From NCBI RefSeq assembly GCF_004799495.1, contig NZ_SSMY01000002.1, forward strand, positions 124,001 through 188,000: a DNA stretch of 64,000 nt, written 5' to 3'. Numbering within the stretch: the stretch's first letter is position 1; every line of letters starts with the position of its first letter. Shown piece after piece: positions 15,683 to 23,933 of the stretch. Below the pieces are notes generated by a model, which saw nothing but the letters and a program-made list of their open reading frames with translations, had not been told where the DNA came from and ran no database searches. Source of the stretch: Sphingomonas sp. Lineage in GTDB: Bacteria > Pseudomonadota > Alphaproteobacteria > Sphingomonadales > Sphingomonadaceae. Position numbers and translations under genes: made by a program.

Positions 15683-16951
15683 CTAGTGCCGGCGCGGGAT
15701 CACGACCTGCATCGATTCATAGCCCTTCACGAAGGTCGAAAAGGTCCGTTTGGGCTCACCGACCACATTGATCGCGGGAAAACGCGCCATGATCTCTTCC
15801 CAGATGATCTTGAGCTGGAGTTCGGCGAGGCGATTGCCGACGCAGCGGTGCACGCCGAACCCGAACGACATGTGCTGGCGCGGGCGCGCGCGGTCGATGA
15901 TGTACTCGTTGGGACGCTCGATCACTTCGTCGTCGCGGTTGCCCGAGACGTACCACATGGCGACCACGTCATTCTCGCGGATCTGCTTGCCGCGGAACTC
16001 GATGTCGCGCGTCGCGCGGCGCTTCATGTACGCGAGCGGGGTCTGCCAGCGGATCGTTTCGGACACCATCGACGGGATCAGCCCGGGATCGGCTAGCAAT
16101 TTGGCATATTCGCCCGGGTTGCGGTCGAGCGCGTAGACCGACCCGGTGATCGTGTTGCGCGTCGTGTCGTTGCCGCCGACGGTCAGCAGGATGACGTTTC
16201 CGAAATACTCCTCGGGCGTCATGTTCCGCGTCTCTGCCCCGTGCGCGAGCATCGAGATCAGGTCGCCGGTCGGCTCCTCGTTCACCCGCGCGTTCCACAG
16301 CTTCATGAAATAATCGCGGTATTCCATGAAGATGCCGATCTTCTCCTCGCGCGTCTCGACCACGCCGTGGCCGGGCACCGCAGTCACGACATCGGACCAA
16401 TAGGTCAGCGTCCGACGGTCCTCCTGCGGCATCCCGAACAAGGTCGCGAGCGTCATCGCGGTCAGCTCGCGCGAGACGTTCTCGACCCAGTCGAATTCCT
16501 CGCCGATCGGCAAGCCGTCGAGGATCGCCGCGGCCCGCTCGCGGATCAGCGGCTCGAGGATCTGGAGGTTGGTCGGCGACACGGCCGGGCTGACGGTCTT
16601 GCGCTGAACGTCGTGGCGCGGCGGGTCCATCGTGATGAAGCTCGACAGGCCGGGGAGCAGCGGGCTCGCCTGGTCCTGCAGGGTCTGGAGCGTGATGCCG
16701 GGCTCCGACGAGAAGGTCTGATGGTCGGTGTCGACCGCCATGATGTCGTTGAACTTGGTGATCGACCAATAGCGGCCATACAGCGGGCTCTCGGCGAGGT
16801 GGACCGGGTCCTCCTTGCGCAGCCGCTCGAAATTCCACCACATCTCGTTGTCCTGGAACAGCTTGGCTTGCGCCGGGTCGATCTGGTCGATCGGGGTCGC
16901 ATAAGCGATCGAGCGGGCGTCATCTAGGACTTGGGCAGGTGCGGTGCTCAT
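15683..16951 (-). CDS. Cytochrome P450, CYP153-like (alkane/terpene hydroxylase type)
   Basis: A 422-residue soluble bacterial class I P450. The I-helix reads LLTVGGNDTTRN, the K-helix ExxR is ETIRW, and the haem loop is FGFGVHRCVGNRLA with the axial Cys at residue 370. The GNDTTRN form and overall length fit the CYP153 family, which hydroxylates terminal carbons of alkanes, fatty acids or cyclic monoterpenes. The 2Fe-2S ferredoxin gene ends 18 bases upstream on the same strand and is the obvious electron donor. No ferredoxin reductase lies in this operon; an adrenodoxin-reductase-type gene occurs at 54220 in the window. The actual substrate cannot be read from sequence. Confidence 0.92.
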   Translation of the reverse strand: MSTAPAQVLDDARSIAYATPIDQIDPAQAKLFQDNEMWWNFERLRKEDPVHLAESPLYGRYWSITKFNDIMAVDTDHQTFSSEPGITLQTLQDQASPLLPGLSSFITMDPPRHDVQRKTVSPAVSPTNLQILEPLIRERAAAILDGLPIGEEFDWVENVSRELTAMTLATLFGMPQEDRRTLTYWSDVVTAVPGHGVVETREEKIGIFMEYRDYFMKLWNARVNEEPTGDLISMLAHGAETRNMTPEEYFGNVILLTVGGNDTTRNTITGSVYALDRNPGEYAKLLADPGLIPSMVSETIRWQTPLAYMKRRATRDIEFRGKQIRENDVVAMWYVSGNRDDEVIERPNEYIIDRARPRQHMSFGFGVHRCVGNRLAELQLKIIWEEIMARFPAINVVGEPKRTFSTFVKGYESMQVVIPRRH

Positions 16952-16969
16952 CGGGCGTTCCTTTGCGGA

Positions 16970-17290
16970 TCAGTGCTGGCTTTCGGGCATGCGGACGATC
17001 AGGCCGTCGAGCGCGTCACTGACTTCGATCTGGCACGACAGGCGGCTGTTGGCGGCGACGTTCTCGGCGAATTCGAGCATCTCGGCCTCGGGCTCGGTGC
17101 GCGTGCCGGTCGCGGCGAGCCAGGCGGGATCGACATAGACATGGCACGTCGCGCACCCGCACGCCCCGCCGCAATCGGCATCGATCCCGGGCACCCCATT
17201 CTTGACCGCACCCTCCATCACGCTCCAGCCGGTCTCGACCTGCTGGACGTGCTCGGTGCCGTTATGTTCGATGTACGTGATCGTCGCCAT
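16970..17290 (-). CDS. 2Fe-2S ferredoxin of the adrenodoxin/putidaredoxin type
   Basis: A 106-residue ferredoxin beginning [14 protein letters not shown]. The cluster ligands are in [13 protein letters not shown] (C-x5-C-x2-C, with one additional Cys in between) and the fourth Cys is in SRLSCQIEV. The C-terminal IVRMPESQH is typical of P450-partner ferredoxins. It should pass single electrons from a flavoprotein reductase to the P450 encoded 18 bases downstream. I prefer ATG 17290 to the ATG at 17296 two codons earlier because homologues begin MA(T/K)I; both have the CGGGA ribosome-binding stretch nearby. Confidence 0.92.
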   Translation of the reverse strand: MATITYIEHNGTEHVQQVETGWSVMEGAVKNGVPGIDADCGGACGCATCHVYVDPAWLAATGTRTEPEAEMLEFAENVAANSRLSCQIEVSDALDGLIVRMPESQH

Positions 17291-17389
17291 GGCCATCCCG
17301 TTCTGCCGGCCCGCGGGTCGTTGGCGCCCGCGATTTCCAGTTTTCAACCGCAACCTTATGGGCGCGTGTCGCGCTCGGCAAGGCTTGCG

Positions 17390-18547
17390 CTAACGGCTCG
17401 GCCCATCCTCACGCTGGCACGCGCCCTTCAGCGTCAGGATGTAATTCGTGATCAGCGCGACGCCCTCCTGGTGCGTCAGCGACCGGCCGAGCTCGGGCAT
17501 CATCTCGCCGGGGTCGGTGCTCGCCAGGCGATAGGGGATGATCGAGGTTTCGGGGTGCCCGGGCACCACGTCGAACGGGCGATTGCCGGTGCCGCGCCCG
17601 GCAGCGACCGGCGGCTTGCACATGCCGAGCAGGCGCGGGTCGCTCGTCGCGGCGTCGAGCCACAGGCCGGAGGTGCGCGCCGCGCCGGTGGGATTGTGGC
17701 AATGGCTGCAGTTGATATCGAGATAGGCGCGCGCCCTCGCCGCAGTGTCGGGCCTGACATCCTCCCAATTCGCGTTCTGCGGGACGCCCGCCGACGGCAC
17801 GCCCTTCAAATAGCCCATCGCGACCAGCCGCTGAAGCTGGTTGATCTCCCCGCCCTCGCCCGGAAACGCGCGGTTGAGATGGCGCGCCTTGAGACCGATC
17901 GGCGAAATCTTGCGGTCACGGAAATCCTGCGCGTGGCACCCGGCGCACTGGTTCTGGTTGGGGACCGAATAGGTGAAATCGGTCCGTTGCGCGCCGTCGG
18001 CAAAGGTCAGCGGCACGTCCGCGCCGGTGCGCTCCAGCGTTGCGTCGGTGCCCTCGGCGTTCCAGACATAGGGGAACGCCACCCACCCTTCCGCGCGGCG
18101 GACGAGCAAGCGCGTTTCGATCAGCCGGATATGCTTGAGATCGAGCCCGGTGACGCCGCTCTGGTAGGTCGCGGGGGTCATCTTCACCACTGTCGCGCTC
18201 GTCTGCGGCGAGGCGGCGTCGGCGGGGGTCGTGTAGTAGAAGGTCTTGGTGACGATCGTGCCGACGGGGAAGTCGAATGACTTCGCGGGGTCGTAAGACG
18301 CCGCGACGCCCTTCGGCATCCACACCGTCCGCCATTTCTGCGCGTAGTCGCTGAACAGCGGACTGTTGAGCTCGTACGTCACCATCCCCGCATGCGGCGC
18401 GATCCGGCCGTTCGCGACGGTGAAGAGGCCCCAGTCGGACAGCTTGTCCGGATTGCCATCGGCGATGAAATTCACCGAGTCGCGATTGTGCAGGCACCCC
18501 GCGACGAACAGCAACGCCGCCAGCGCAGCGACGACCCGCGCGATCAT
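17390..18547 (-). CDS. Di-haem c-type cytochrome lipoprotein, SO2930/HNE_0200-like
   Basis: A 385-residue exported protein. The lipobox is LFVAGC with Cys at about residue 18, so it is predicted to be anchored to a membrane on the periplasmic side. Two haem-binding motifs are present, CAGCH (about residue 200) and CSHCH (about 280). The segments YELNSPLFSDYAQKWR and VPNQNQCAGCH, and the MPELGRSLTHQEGVALI near the C-terminus, match the protein family paired with beta-helix lipoproteins in Shewanella (SO2929/SO2930) and Hyphomonas. The partner gene is immediately upstream with a 4-base ATGA overlap. Substrate and electron partner are unknown. Confidence 0.87.
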   Translation of the reverse strand: MIARVVAALAALLFVAGCLHNRDSVNFIADGNPDKLSDWGLFTVANGRIAPHAGMVTYELNSPLFSDYAQKWRTVWMPKGVAASYDPAKSFDFPVGTIVTKTFYYTTPADAASPQTSATVVKMTPATYQSGVTGLDLKHIRLIETRLLVRRAEGWVAFPYVWNAEGTDATLERTGADVPLTFADGAQRTDFTYSVPNQNQCAGCHAQDFRDRKISPIGLKARHLNRAFPGEGGEINQLQRLVAMGYLKGVPSAGVPQNANWEDVRPDTAARARAYLDINCSHCHNPTGAARTSGLWLDAATSDPRLLGMCKPPVAAGRGTGNRPFDVVPGHPETSIIPYRLASTDPGEMMPELGRSLTHQEGVALITNYILTLKGACQREDGPSR

Positions 18548-19764
18548 TTTTCCTTCGTCATCGCGTCGGGCAGCTTGATCTCGGGCAATCGCGCCGCAGG
18601 GGCACAGTTCACCGCGGTATCGATTCGCGCGCCCGCGAATTTATGCGGCCCGTCCGCGTTGAGCAGCTTCGCGTCGCCGTTTTGGACGCAGATGCCCGCA
18701 TTCGGCACCTTGGGGTCGACGAACCCGTCCCACAGCACCGCCGGCAGCGCCCCGCCGCCGAGCGCCTTGAGCGGCGCATATTTCGTCCCCGGATTGGTCC
18801 CGCCCCCGACGAAGCGGTTGCCCGTCACATAGACGTTCTGCGGGAACGGATCGTACGCCGCGGCGACGCCCTTCTTGGTGTCGAAGCCGGTTGAATAGTA
18901 GCTGGAGATGATGACGTTGGCGGTCTGGTTGTCGGCGATGTCGTTGTCGAAGATTTCGACGAAATCGTTCGAGTTGACGATGATCCCCGACCCCGGCGGC
19001 ACCGAACTGACAGCACTTCCCGCCGCGCCGAAATTGGCGTGGTTGTTGGCGCTCACCTTATTCTTGAACACCCGCGTCTTGCTGCCCGGCACCGGCAAAT
19101 TGGGCATGTTGAACACCAGGATGCCACCGGTATTGCCCGTCGCGGTGTTGCCATAGACGTCGGCGCCGGTCGAATTCTCGATTTCGATCCCGGCGACATT
19201 CCCCTCGGCGCGATTGTCGCGGACGATAATGTTGTTGGACTGCCCGACATAGATGCCGGCGTCCGACGCGCCCTTCACGACCGAGCCCTCGATCAGCACG
19301 TTGGTGACCTGTACCGGATAGAGGCCGTACGCGCCGTTCGATGTCTTGCCGCCCCCGGTCCATTCGGCGCGGACGCGGCGGATGACGGTGTTCTTGACCC
19401 CGTTGACCTTCAGCGCATCGCCCTTCGTATCCTCGAGCGCCAGATCCTGCAGCGTGAAGTCGTCGCCGGTGACGAGCATCCCCTCCGCACCCGAGGTCTG
19501 CCCGGCGAACGACAGGATCGTCTTGTCCATCCCCGCGCCCTTCACGGTGACACCGTCGGCGGTCAGGCTCAGGCTCTTGGTCAGCTTGTACTTGCCCCCC
19601 GGGATCGTGATGACGTCGCCGGGTTTCGCATCGAGCAATTGCTGCTGGAGGTGCTTTTCGAAATCGGGATCGATCGTGAAGCCGTTGGCGTCGACCTTCG
19701 GCCCGCCGCACCCGCCGAGCGCCACCAAAGCCACGCCCATCGCGAGCAAACCGATCCTCGTCAT
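18544..19764 (-). CDS. Parallel beta-helix repeat lipoprotein, paired with the di-haem cytochrome
   Basis: A 406-residue exported lipoprotein. Signal and lipobox VALGGC end near residue 18. Residues 40-330 are right-handed beta-helix repeats with recurring N/D-rich turns, such as VTNVLIEGS, SNNIIVRDN, GADVYGNTATGN and DFVEIFDNDIADNQ, as in PbH1 and NosD-like folds. The N-terminal DAKPGDVITIPGGKYKLTKSLSL resembles carbohydrate-binding or lyase beta-helix starts, but no catalytic triad was identified. The true start is the ATG at 19764, behind GGAGAGGGCG; the open frame extends far upstream without meaning. It overlaps the cytochrome gene by four bases, so the two are coupled. Confidence 0.86.
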   Translation of the reverse strand: MTRIGLLAMGVALVALGGCGGPKVDANGFTIDPDFEKHLQQQLLDAKPGDVITIPGGKYKLTKSLSLTADGVTVKGAGMDKTILSFAGQTSGAEGMLVTGDDFTLQDLALEDTKGDALKVNGVKNTVIRRVRAEWTGGGKTSNGAYGLYPVQVTNVLIEGSVVKGASDAGIYVGQSNNIIVRDNRAEGNVAGIEIENSTGADVYGNTATGNTGGILVFNMPNLPVPGSKTRVFKNKVSANNHANFGAAGSAVSSVPPGSGIIVNSNDFVEIFDNDIADNQTANVIISSYYSTGFDTKKGVAAAYDPFPQNVYVTGNRFVGGGTNPGTKYAPLKALGGGALPAVLWDGFVDPKVPNAGICVQNGDAKLLNADGPHKFAGARIDTAVNCAPAARLPEIKLPDAMTKEK

Positions 19765-19819
19765 CGCCCTCTCCTGCTTATTTACATCGATGATAGCAGG
19801 CTCGCGGCGGAGCGAAAGG

Positions 19820-19847
19820 TTGACTTCGCGGCGTGCTCGTATATTGG
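19820..19847 (+). promoter_or_regulatory. Possible promoter for rplJL
   Basis: TTGACT (19820-19825) is separated by 16 bases from TATTGG (19842-19847). This fits a housekeeping sigma promoter and would give a leader of roughly 240 bases before rplJ. A long leader is usual for L10 operons, where L10-L7/L12 binds its own mRNA. The rest of the gap 19765-20095 shows no gene. Confidence 0.45.
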
Positions 19848-20050
19848 CGCGCGCTTCGCGGATGGGTTCCGGCCCGCTCGCGTTACCGTCCGAGACAGCA
19901 AGTGCGGGTTTCCCGCTTAATTTCTTGCCGAGGCGGGGACAGGATATTTCGCCGGTTCGCCGGCTGGTCGCCTTTGCGCGGCATCCATTCCCCATCGTTG
20001 GACTTTTGAACCGGACGCACGGCGCGTTGCCGTACGTCCAAGAACGGTTC

Positions 20051-20073
20051 CCATCAAAGTAATACTTTGATGG
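20051..20073 (+). promoter_or_regulatory. Perfect hairpin just upstream of rplJ
   Basis: CCATCAAAGT (20051-20060) pairs perfectly with ACTTTGATGG (20064-20073) around AAT. It ends 22 bases before the rplJ start and just upstream of GGAG. It has no following T-run, so it is more likely a leader RNA structure or an operator than a terminator. Confidence 0.6.
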
Positions 20074-20095
20074 GTGCCCTAACGTGGAGAATGGC

Positions 20096-20611
20096 ATGGA
20101 TCGTGCTCAAAAGGCCGCGGCCGTCGCCGATCTCAAGCAGACCTTCTCCGAGGTTGGTGTGGTGGTCGTCACCCGCAACCTCGGCCTGACCGTCGCGCAG
20201 TCGACGCAGCTCAGGACGAAGATGCGTGAGGCCGGTGCGACCTACAAGGTCTCGAAGAACAAGCTTGCCAAGATCGCGCTGGACGGCACCGACTACCTCT
20301 CGCTGGGCGACATGCTCACCGGGCCGGTCGGTCTCGCCACTTCCGTCGATCCCGTCGCGGCCGCCAAGGTGGTGGTCGATTTCGCGAAGACCAACGACCG
20401 GTTGGAAATCGTCGGCGGAGCGATGGGCGCGACTGCCCTCAACGCGGAAGGTGTGAAGGCGCTCGCCACCATGCCGTCGCTGGATGAACTGCGTGCCAAG
20501 ATCGTCGGCCTGATTCAGGCGCCGGCGCAGAAGCTCGCCAGCATCACCCAGGCGCCGGCCGGCCAGCTCGCCCGAGTCTTCGGCGCCTACGGGGCCAAGG
20601 AAGCAGCTTAA
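20096..20611 (+). CDS. rplJ: 50S ribosomal protein L10
   Basis: A 171-residue L10 that forms the base of the L7/L12 stalk. The conserved opening [14 protein letters not shown] leads to [12 protein letters not shown] and the [20 protein letters not shown] block that contacts 23S rRNA; the C-terminal half ([12 protein letters not shown] form and later) binds L7/L12 dimers. ATG 20096 has GGAG seven bases upstream; a GTG at 20084 in frame would add only four residues. L10 is normally autoregulatory, and the long leader with a perfect hairpin (20051-20073) is a likely place for that control. rplL follows after 38 bases. Confidence 0.96.
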   Translation: MDRAQKAAAVADLKQTFSEVGVVVVTRNLGLTVAQSTQLRTKMREAGATYKVSKNKLAKIALDGTDYLSLGDMLTGPVGLATSVDPVAAAKVVVDFAKTNDRLEIVGGAMGATALNAEGVKALATMPSLDELRAKIVGLIQAPAQKLASITQAPAGQLARVFGAYGAKEAA

Positions 20612-20649
20612 TTTCAACGTAAACCTATTGAATTTTAACGGAGAATATC

Positions 20650-21033
20650 ATGGCAGACCTGGGTAAGCTGGTTGACCAGCTGAGCGAACTGACCGTCCTC
20701 GAGGCGGCCGAGCTTTCGAAGATTCTCGAAGAGAAGTGGGGCGTTTCGGCCGCCGCTGCCGTCGCGGTTGCCGCGCCGGCCGCTGGTGGTGGCGCCGGTG
20801 GCGGTGCCGCCGAAGAAGCGAAGGACGAGTTCGACGTCGTCCTCACCGGCGACGGTGGCAAGAAGATCAACGTCATCAAGGAGGTCCGCGCGATCACCGG
20901 GCTCGGCCTGACCGAAGCCAAGACGCTGGTCGAGTCGGCTCCGAAGGCCGTCAAGGAAGGCGTCGGCAAGGACGAAGCCGAGAAGATCAAGAAGCAGCTT
21001 GAAGAAGCCGGCGCGACCGTCGAGCTGAAGTAA
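20650..21033 (+). CDS. rplL: 50S ribosomal protein L7/L12
   Basis: A 127-residue acidic stalk protein. The N-terminal dimerisation domain begins [21 protein letters not shown], the Ala/Gly-rich hinge is [16 protein letters not shown] (about 41-58), and the globular C-terminal domain has the usual [16 protein letters not shown] and EAKTLVE segments that recruit elongation-factor GTPases. It is preceded by GGAGA. A mosaic repeat (copy E) and then an intrinsic terminator follow, so the unit ends here. In most bacteria rpoB lies directly downstream; here it is about 10 kb away. Confidence 0.97.
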   Translation: MADLGKLVDQLSELTVLEAAELSKILEEKWGVSAAAAVAVAAPAAGGGAGGGAAEEAKDEFDVVLTGDGGKKINVIKEVRAITGLGLTEAKTLVESAPKAVKEGVGKDEAEKIKKQLEEAGATVELK

Positions 21034-21039
21034 GCCGCA

Positions 21040-21141
21040 GTCGGGAAGGCGGATGCGCAAGCTAATCCGCATCCCGACAAGGCCGGCCGGCGCTGGCTAC
21101 GCCAGCGTCCGACGTCACGGGATTCATTCCCGTGACGGCCC
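21040..21141 (+). repeat. Mosaic three-hairpin repeat, copy E
   Basis: Hairpin 1 is nested: GTCGGGA pairs with TCCCGAC (21040-21046, 21072-21078) and encloses CGGAT/ATCCG. Core AAGGCCGGCCGGCG occupies 21079-21092. Hairpin 2 is CTGGC-TAC-GCCAG, then CGTCCGAC, then hairpin 3 GTCACGGGA/TCCCGTGAC (21114-21122 with 21128-21136) and GGCC. Hairpin 3 is identical to that of the inverted copy A. It lies six bases after the rplL stop. Confidence 0.82.
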
Positions 21142-21154
21142 AGCCAAAAGAAAC

Positions 21155-21186
21155 AGGCAGTCCCGGCAACGGGGCTGCCTTTTCTT
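21155..21186 (+). terminator. Intrinsic terminator after rplL
   Basis: AGGCAG-T-CCCG pairs with CGGG-G-CTGCCT around GCAA (21155-21180), then TTTTCTT. It ends the rplJL unit. Its T-run reaches the ATG at 21187 that could otherwise be read as the start of the next gene. Confidence 0.88.
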
Positions 21187-21231
21187 ATGCCCGCAATACC
21201 CCTAACCCCTTGCGCCAGGGGGATTACCAAC

Positions 21232-23259
21232 TTGACCGGTGACACCGCTCAGCACCGGCTGGGCTATATTCCCGCGATCGACGGGCTGCGCGCGGTCGCG
21301 GTGCTGTCGGTCATCGCGTATCACCTGCGCCCCGGCCTGCTGCCCGGCGGGTTTACCGGCGTCGACATCTTCTTCGCGATCTCGGGTTTCGTCGTGACCG
21401 GGTCGATGATAGGGCAACGCTTCGCCACCCTTCCCGCGATGCTGTCGCATTTCTACGCGCGGCGGCTGGTGCGGATCATGCCCGCGCTGCTCGCGATGCT
21501 GCTCGTCACGATCCTCGCCAACCAGATGCTGATTCCCGAGGCCTGGTTGAGCCGCGCGGTGCCGCAGACCGCGCGCTTCGCCTTCTTCGGCCTGTCGAAC
21601 ATCATCCTCGCGACCGACACCGACGGCTATTTCGGCGTCCAGGCGGGGTTCAACCCGTTCACGCACACCTGGTCGCTGGGCGTGGAGGAGCAATTCTACC
21701 TGTTCTTCCCGCTGCTGCTGTTCTGGCACCAGAAGCTCGACAGCGCGAGGCTCGACGCGGGGCGCGCGGTACGGCTGATCGGCTGGGTCGGCGTGGCGTC
21801 GTTCGCGTTGTGCGGTGTGCTGACGTGGATCGAGCAGAAATACGCCTTCTACCTTATCGTCGGGCGGTTCTGGGAATTGGGGCTGGGCATGATCCTGTGC
21901 CTGACGGTGCCATGCTGGCGGCCGGCATTGGCGCAGTGGCGCTGGCTGGCGTGGGCGGGGCTGGCGACGGTCGCCATCGCGCTGGCGATACCGGATGGCG
22001 GAAACTTCCCCTTCCCGCTGGCGCTGGTCCCGGTGCTCGGGACGGTCGCGCTGACCGCCGGCGTGGTCGCGTCGCCCGGTACGCCGATCGCGCGCTTGCT
22101 CGCCAGCCACGCTCCCGTCGCGATCGGGCGGCTGTCCTATTCGCTCTACCTCTGGCACTGGCCGGTCTTTACGCTGTTCCGCTGGACCGTCGGATTGGAT
22201 AGCGGCGTGTATCAGCTAGCCGCGCTGGCGCTCGCGTTCGTGCTGGCGACGCTCTCCTATTTCCTCGTCGAGCGCCCGTTCCGGCGGCGCGCCAAAGCCA
22301 GCGCGCGCCCAAGCAAGCGCGTCGTCGCGCGCATGACGGCGGGAACGCTCGTCTGCGCAGCACTCGGGTTCGTTATGCTGCTCGAGGCGCAGGCCCTTTC
22401 GATCAGCGTCACGCGCGATCACGCGACCTGGTATGCCGACGCGGATCGCCCGCTGAACCCCCGGCTGACGCACTGCACGATCGAAGCGGCGCGCGGGTCG
22501 AGCGGCGGCGGCGATGTCGAGCGATGGACGCCGAGCGGATGCCAGGCGCCATTCCGCGTCTTCGCGATCGGCGATTCGCACAACACTGCCTATTTGCCCA
22601 ACTACCGCCAGCTCGCCGCCGAGCTCGGCGTGCCGGTGGCGAGCTACTTCCACCCCGGCTGCCCGTTCCTGCGGCTAATTCAGCCGATGGATGTGAATCA
22701 TCGATGCGCGGCCTTCTACCGCGCGTTCTACGACAACCTGCGAGCGCAAGGCCGTCCCGGCGACGTGGTGTTCCTGCCCGGCCTGCGGCTGACGCGGCTA
22801 GTCAACCAGTTCGGCCACGACGCGGCGCACGATACGCCAGTCGATAATTCGCTGCCGCCAGCGGCCGTCGCGGAGGCGCAAGCGACGCTCGCCCGGCTCC
22901 AGGCCGCAGGATTCCGCGTCGTGATCGAAGCGCCCAAGCCGCTCTTCCCGGCCCCGCCGTTCCGCTGCGTCGATTGGTACGACCGCGCCAACCCGATTTG
23001 CGCGGGCGGCTTCACGATCCCGCGCGACCGCGTGCTTACGATGCGCCGCCATGTGATGGCCACGATGACCGACTTAGCTCGCCAATATCTCGCGCTGCGC
23101 GTGTGGGATCCCCTGCCCGTCCTGTGTCCGGCCGACCCGTGCCGCGCGTTCGATCCCGTTGGGCGCCCGCTTTTCTTCGATGGCGATCATTTAAGCGGGC
23201 ACGGCAACGATTTGGCCTATCCGGCGATGCGCGACGCGATTCTCGCCGCGCGGCGCTAG
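21232..23259 (+). CDS. Acyltransferase family 3 with C-terminal SGNH domain (OafA type)
   Basis: A 675-residue O-acetyltransferase. The membrane half (to about residue 365) opens IPAIDGLRAVAVLSVIAYH with the catalytic His, and has GVDIFFAISGFV and HTWSLGVEEQFYLFFP, followed by ten or so hydrophobic helices. The second half is an SGNH hydrolase-like domain: block I is FAIGDSHN near residue 445, and FDGDHLSGHGNDL near the end supplies the Asp-x-x-His pair. Enzymes of this plan add acetyl groups to LPS O-antigen, peptidoglycan or exopolysaccharide. I chose TTG 21232, which has AGGGGG nine bases upstream; the ATG at 21187 lies at the foot of the rplL terminator and adds an unconserved head. Confidence 0.87.
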   Translation: MTGDTAQHRLGYIPAIDGLRAVAVLSVIAYHLRPGLLPGGFTGVDIFFAISGFVVTGSMIGQRFATLPAMLSHFYARRLVRIMPALLAMLLVTILANQMLIPEAWLSRAVPQTARFAFFGLSNIILATDTDGYFGVQAGFNPFTHTWSLGVEEQFYLFFPLLLFWHQKLDSARLDAGRAVRLIGWVGVASFALCGVLTWIEQKYAFYLIVGRFWELGLGMILCLTVPCWRPALAQWRWLAWAGLATVAIALAIPDGGNFPFPLALVPVLGTVALTAGVVASPGTPIARLLASHAPVAIGRLSYSLYLWHWPVFTLFRWTVGLDSGVYQLAALALAFVLATLSYFLVERPFRRRAKASARPSKRVVARMTAGTLVCAALGFVMLLEAQALSISVTRDHATWYADADRPLNPRLTHCTIEAARGSSGGGDVERWTPSGCQAPFRVFAIGDSHNTAYLPNYRQLAAELGVPVASYFHPGCPFLRLIQPMDVNHRCAAFYRAFYDNLRAQGRPGDVVFLPGLRLTRLVNQFGHDAAHDTPVDNSLPPAAVAEAQATLARLQAAGFRVVIEAPKPLFPAPPFRCVDWYDRANPICAGGFTIPRDRVLTMRRHVMATMTDLARQYLALRVWDPLPVLCPADPCRAFDPVGRPLFFDGDHLSGHGNDLAYPAMRDAILAARR

Positions 23260-23933
23260 TCCTCGAACCCGACGAACACCGTCGCCTCGTCGACCGACTT
23301 GCGCGTTGAGACGACCGCATTCGCCGGAAACTCCTCATCGGGCCAACCGAGCGCGATGCTCTTCATGATGACCTGATCGTCGGCGATCCCGGCATGTTCG
23401 CGCACCACCGGCGATTGCATGATCCCCTGGCTGTTGATCACCGCGCCCAGCCCGCGCGACCAGGCGGCGTTGACCAGCGCGGTGGCCACCGCACCGCAAT
23501 CGAACGGCGTGTCGTCGCTGCCGTCGAGCACACGGTCGTAGGTCACGATCACGCAGACCGGCGCGTCGAACTGGCGAAACCCGCGCAGCATCCAGTCCTG
23601 TCGCCGCTCGGCATCGTCGCGGGCGATGCCCATTGCCGCGAACAGCTGTTTCGCGACGCCGATCTGGCGCTCGCGATGCGGCCCGGCGAACGGCTGGCCG
23701 GTGCGGAACTCGCGCGACTGCGGGACGCCGCCGACCATCCGTTCGGTATTGCCCGCGCGGATGCGGTCGAGCGGCTCGCCGGTCACGACATAGAAATTCC
23801 ACGGCTGGGTGTTCATCGACGACGGCGCGCGCATCGCGAGGCCGATAATCTCCTCGATCAGCGCGCGCGGCACCGGGTCGGGCTTGTATCCGCGGATGCT
23901 CCGCCTGCCGAGCACCACCTCGTCGTAGGTCAC
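23256..23933 (-). CDS. Nitroreductase family flavoprotein
   Basis: A 225-residue FMN-dependent oxidoreductase. RRSIRGYKPDPV (residues 10-21) and APSSMNTQPWNFYVV (about 37-51) are the flavin-binding motifs, and the C-terminal half has GAVATALVNAAWSRGLG followed by ALGWPDEE, as usual for the family. These enzymes reduce nitroaromatics, quinones or enones with NAD(P)H. The start is GTG 23933, which overlaps the stop of the upstream Pro/Thr-rich protein gene by four bases (GTGA), with GGAAGG just before it. Its 3' end overlaps the convergent acyltransferase by four bases. Confidence 0.9.
   Translation of the reverse strand: MTYDEVVLGRRSIRGYKPDPVPRALIEEIIGLAMRAPSSMNTQPWNFYVVTGEPLDRIRAGNTERMVGGVPQSREFRTGQPFAGPHRERQIGVAKQLFAAMGIARDDAERRQDWMLRGFRQFDAPVCVIVTYDRVLDGSDDTPFDCGAVATALVNAAWSRGLGAVINSQGIMQSPVVREHAGIADDQVIMKSIALGWPDEEFPANAVVSTRKSVDEATVFVGFED

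Noticed and set aside
19771..19800. CATCGATGATAGCAGG and CTCCTGCT near the beta-helix gene start as an operator
   Set aside because: The imperfect palindrome (AGCAGGAG against the downstream GCAGG region) is short and partly just the ribosome binding site; evidence is too weak.
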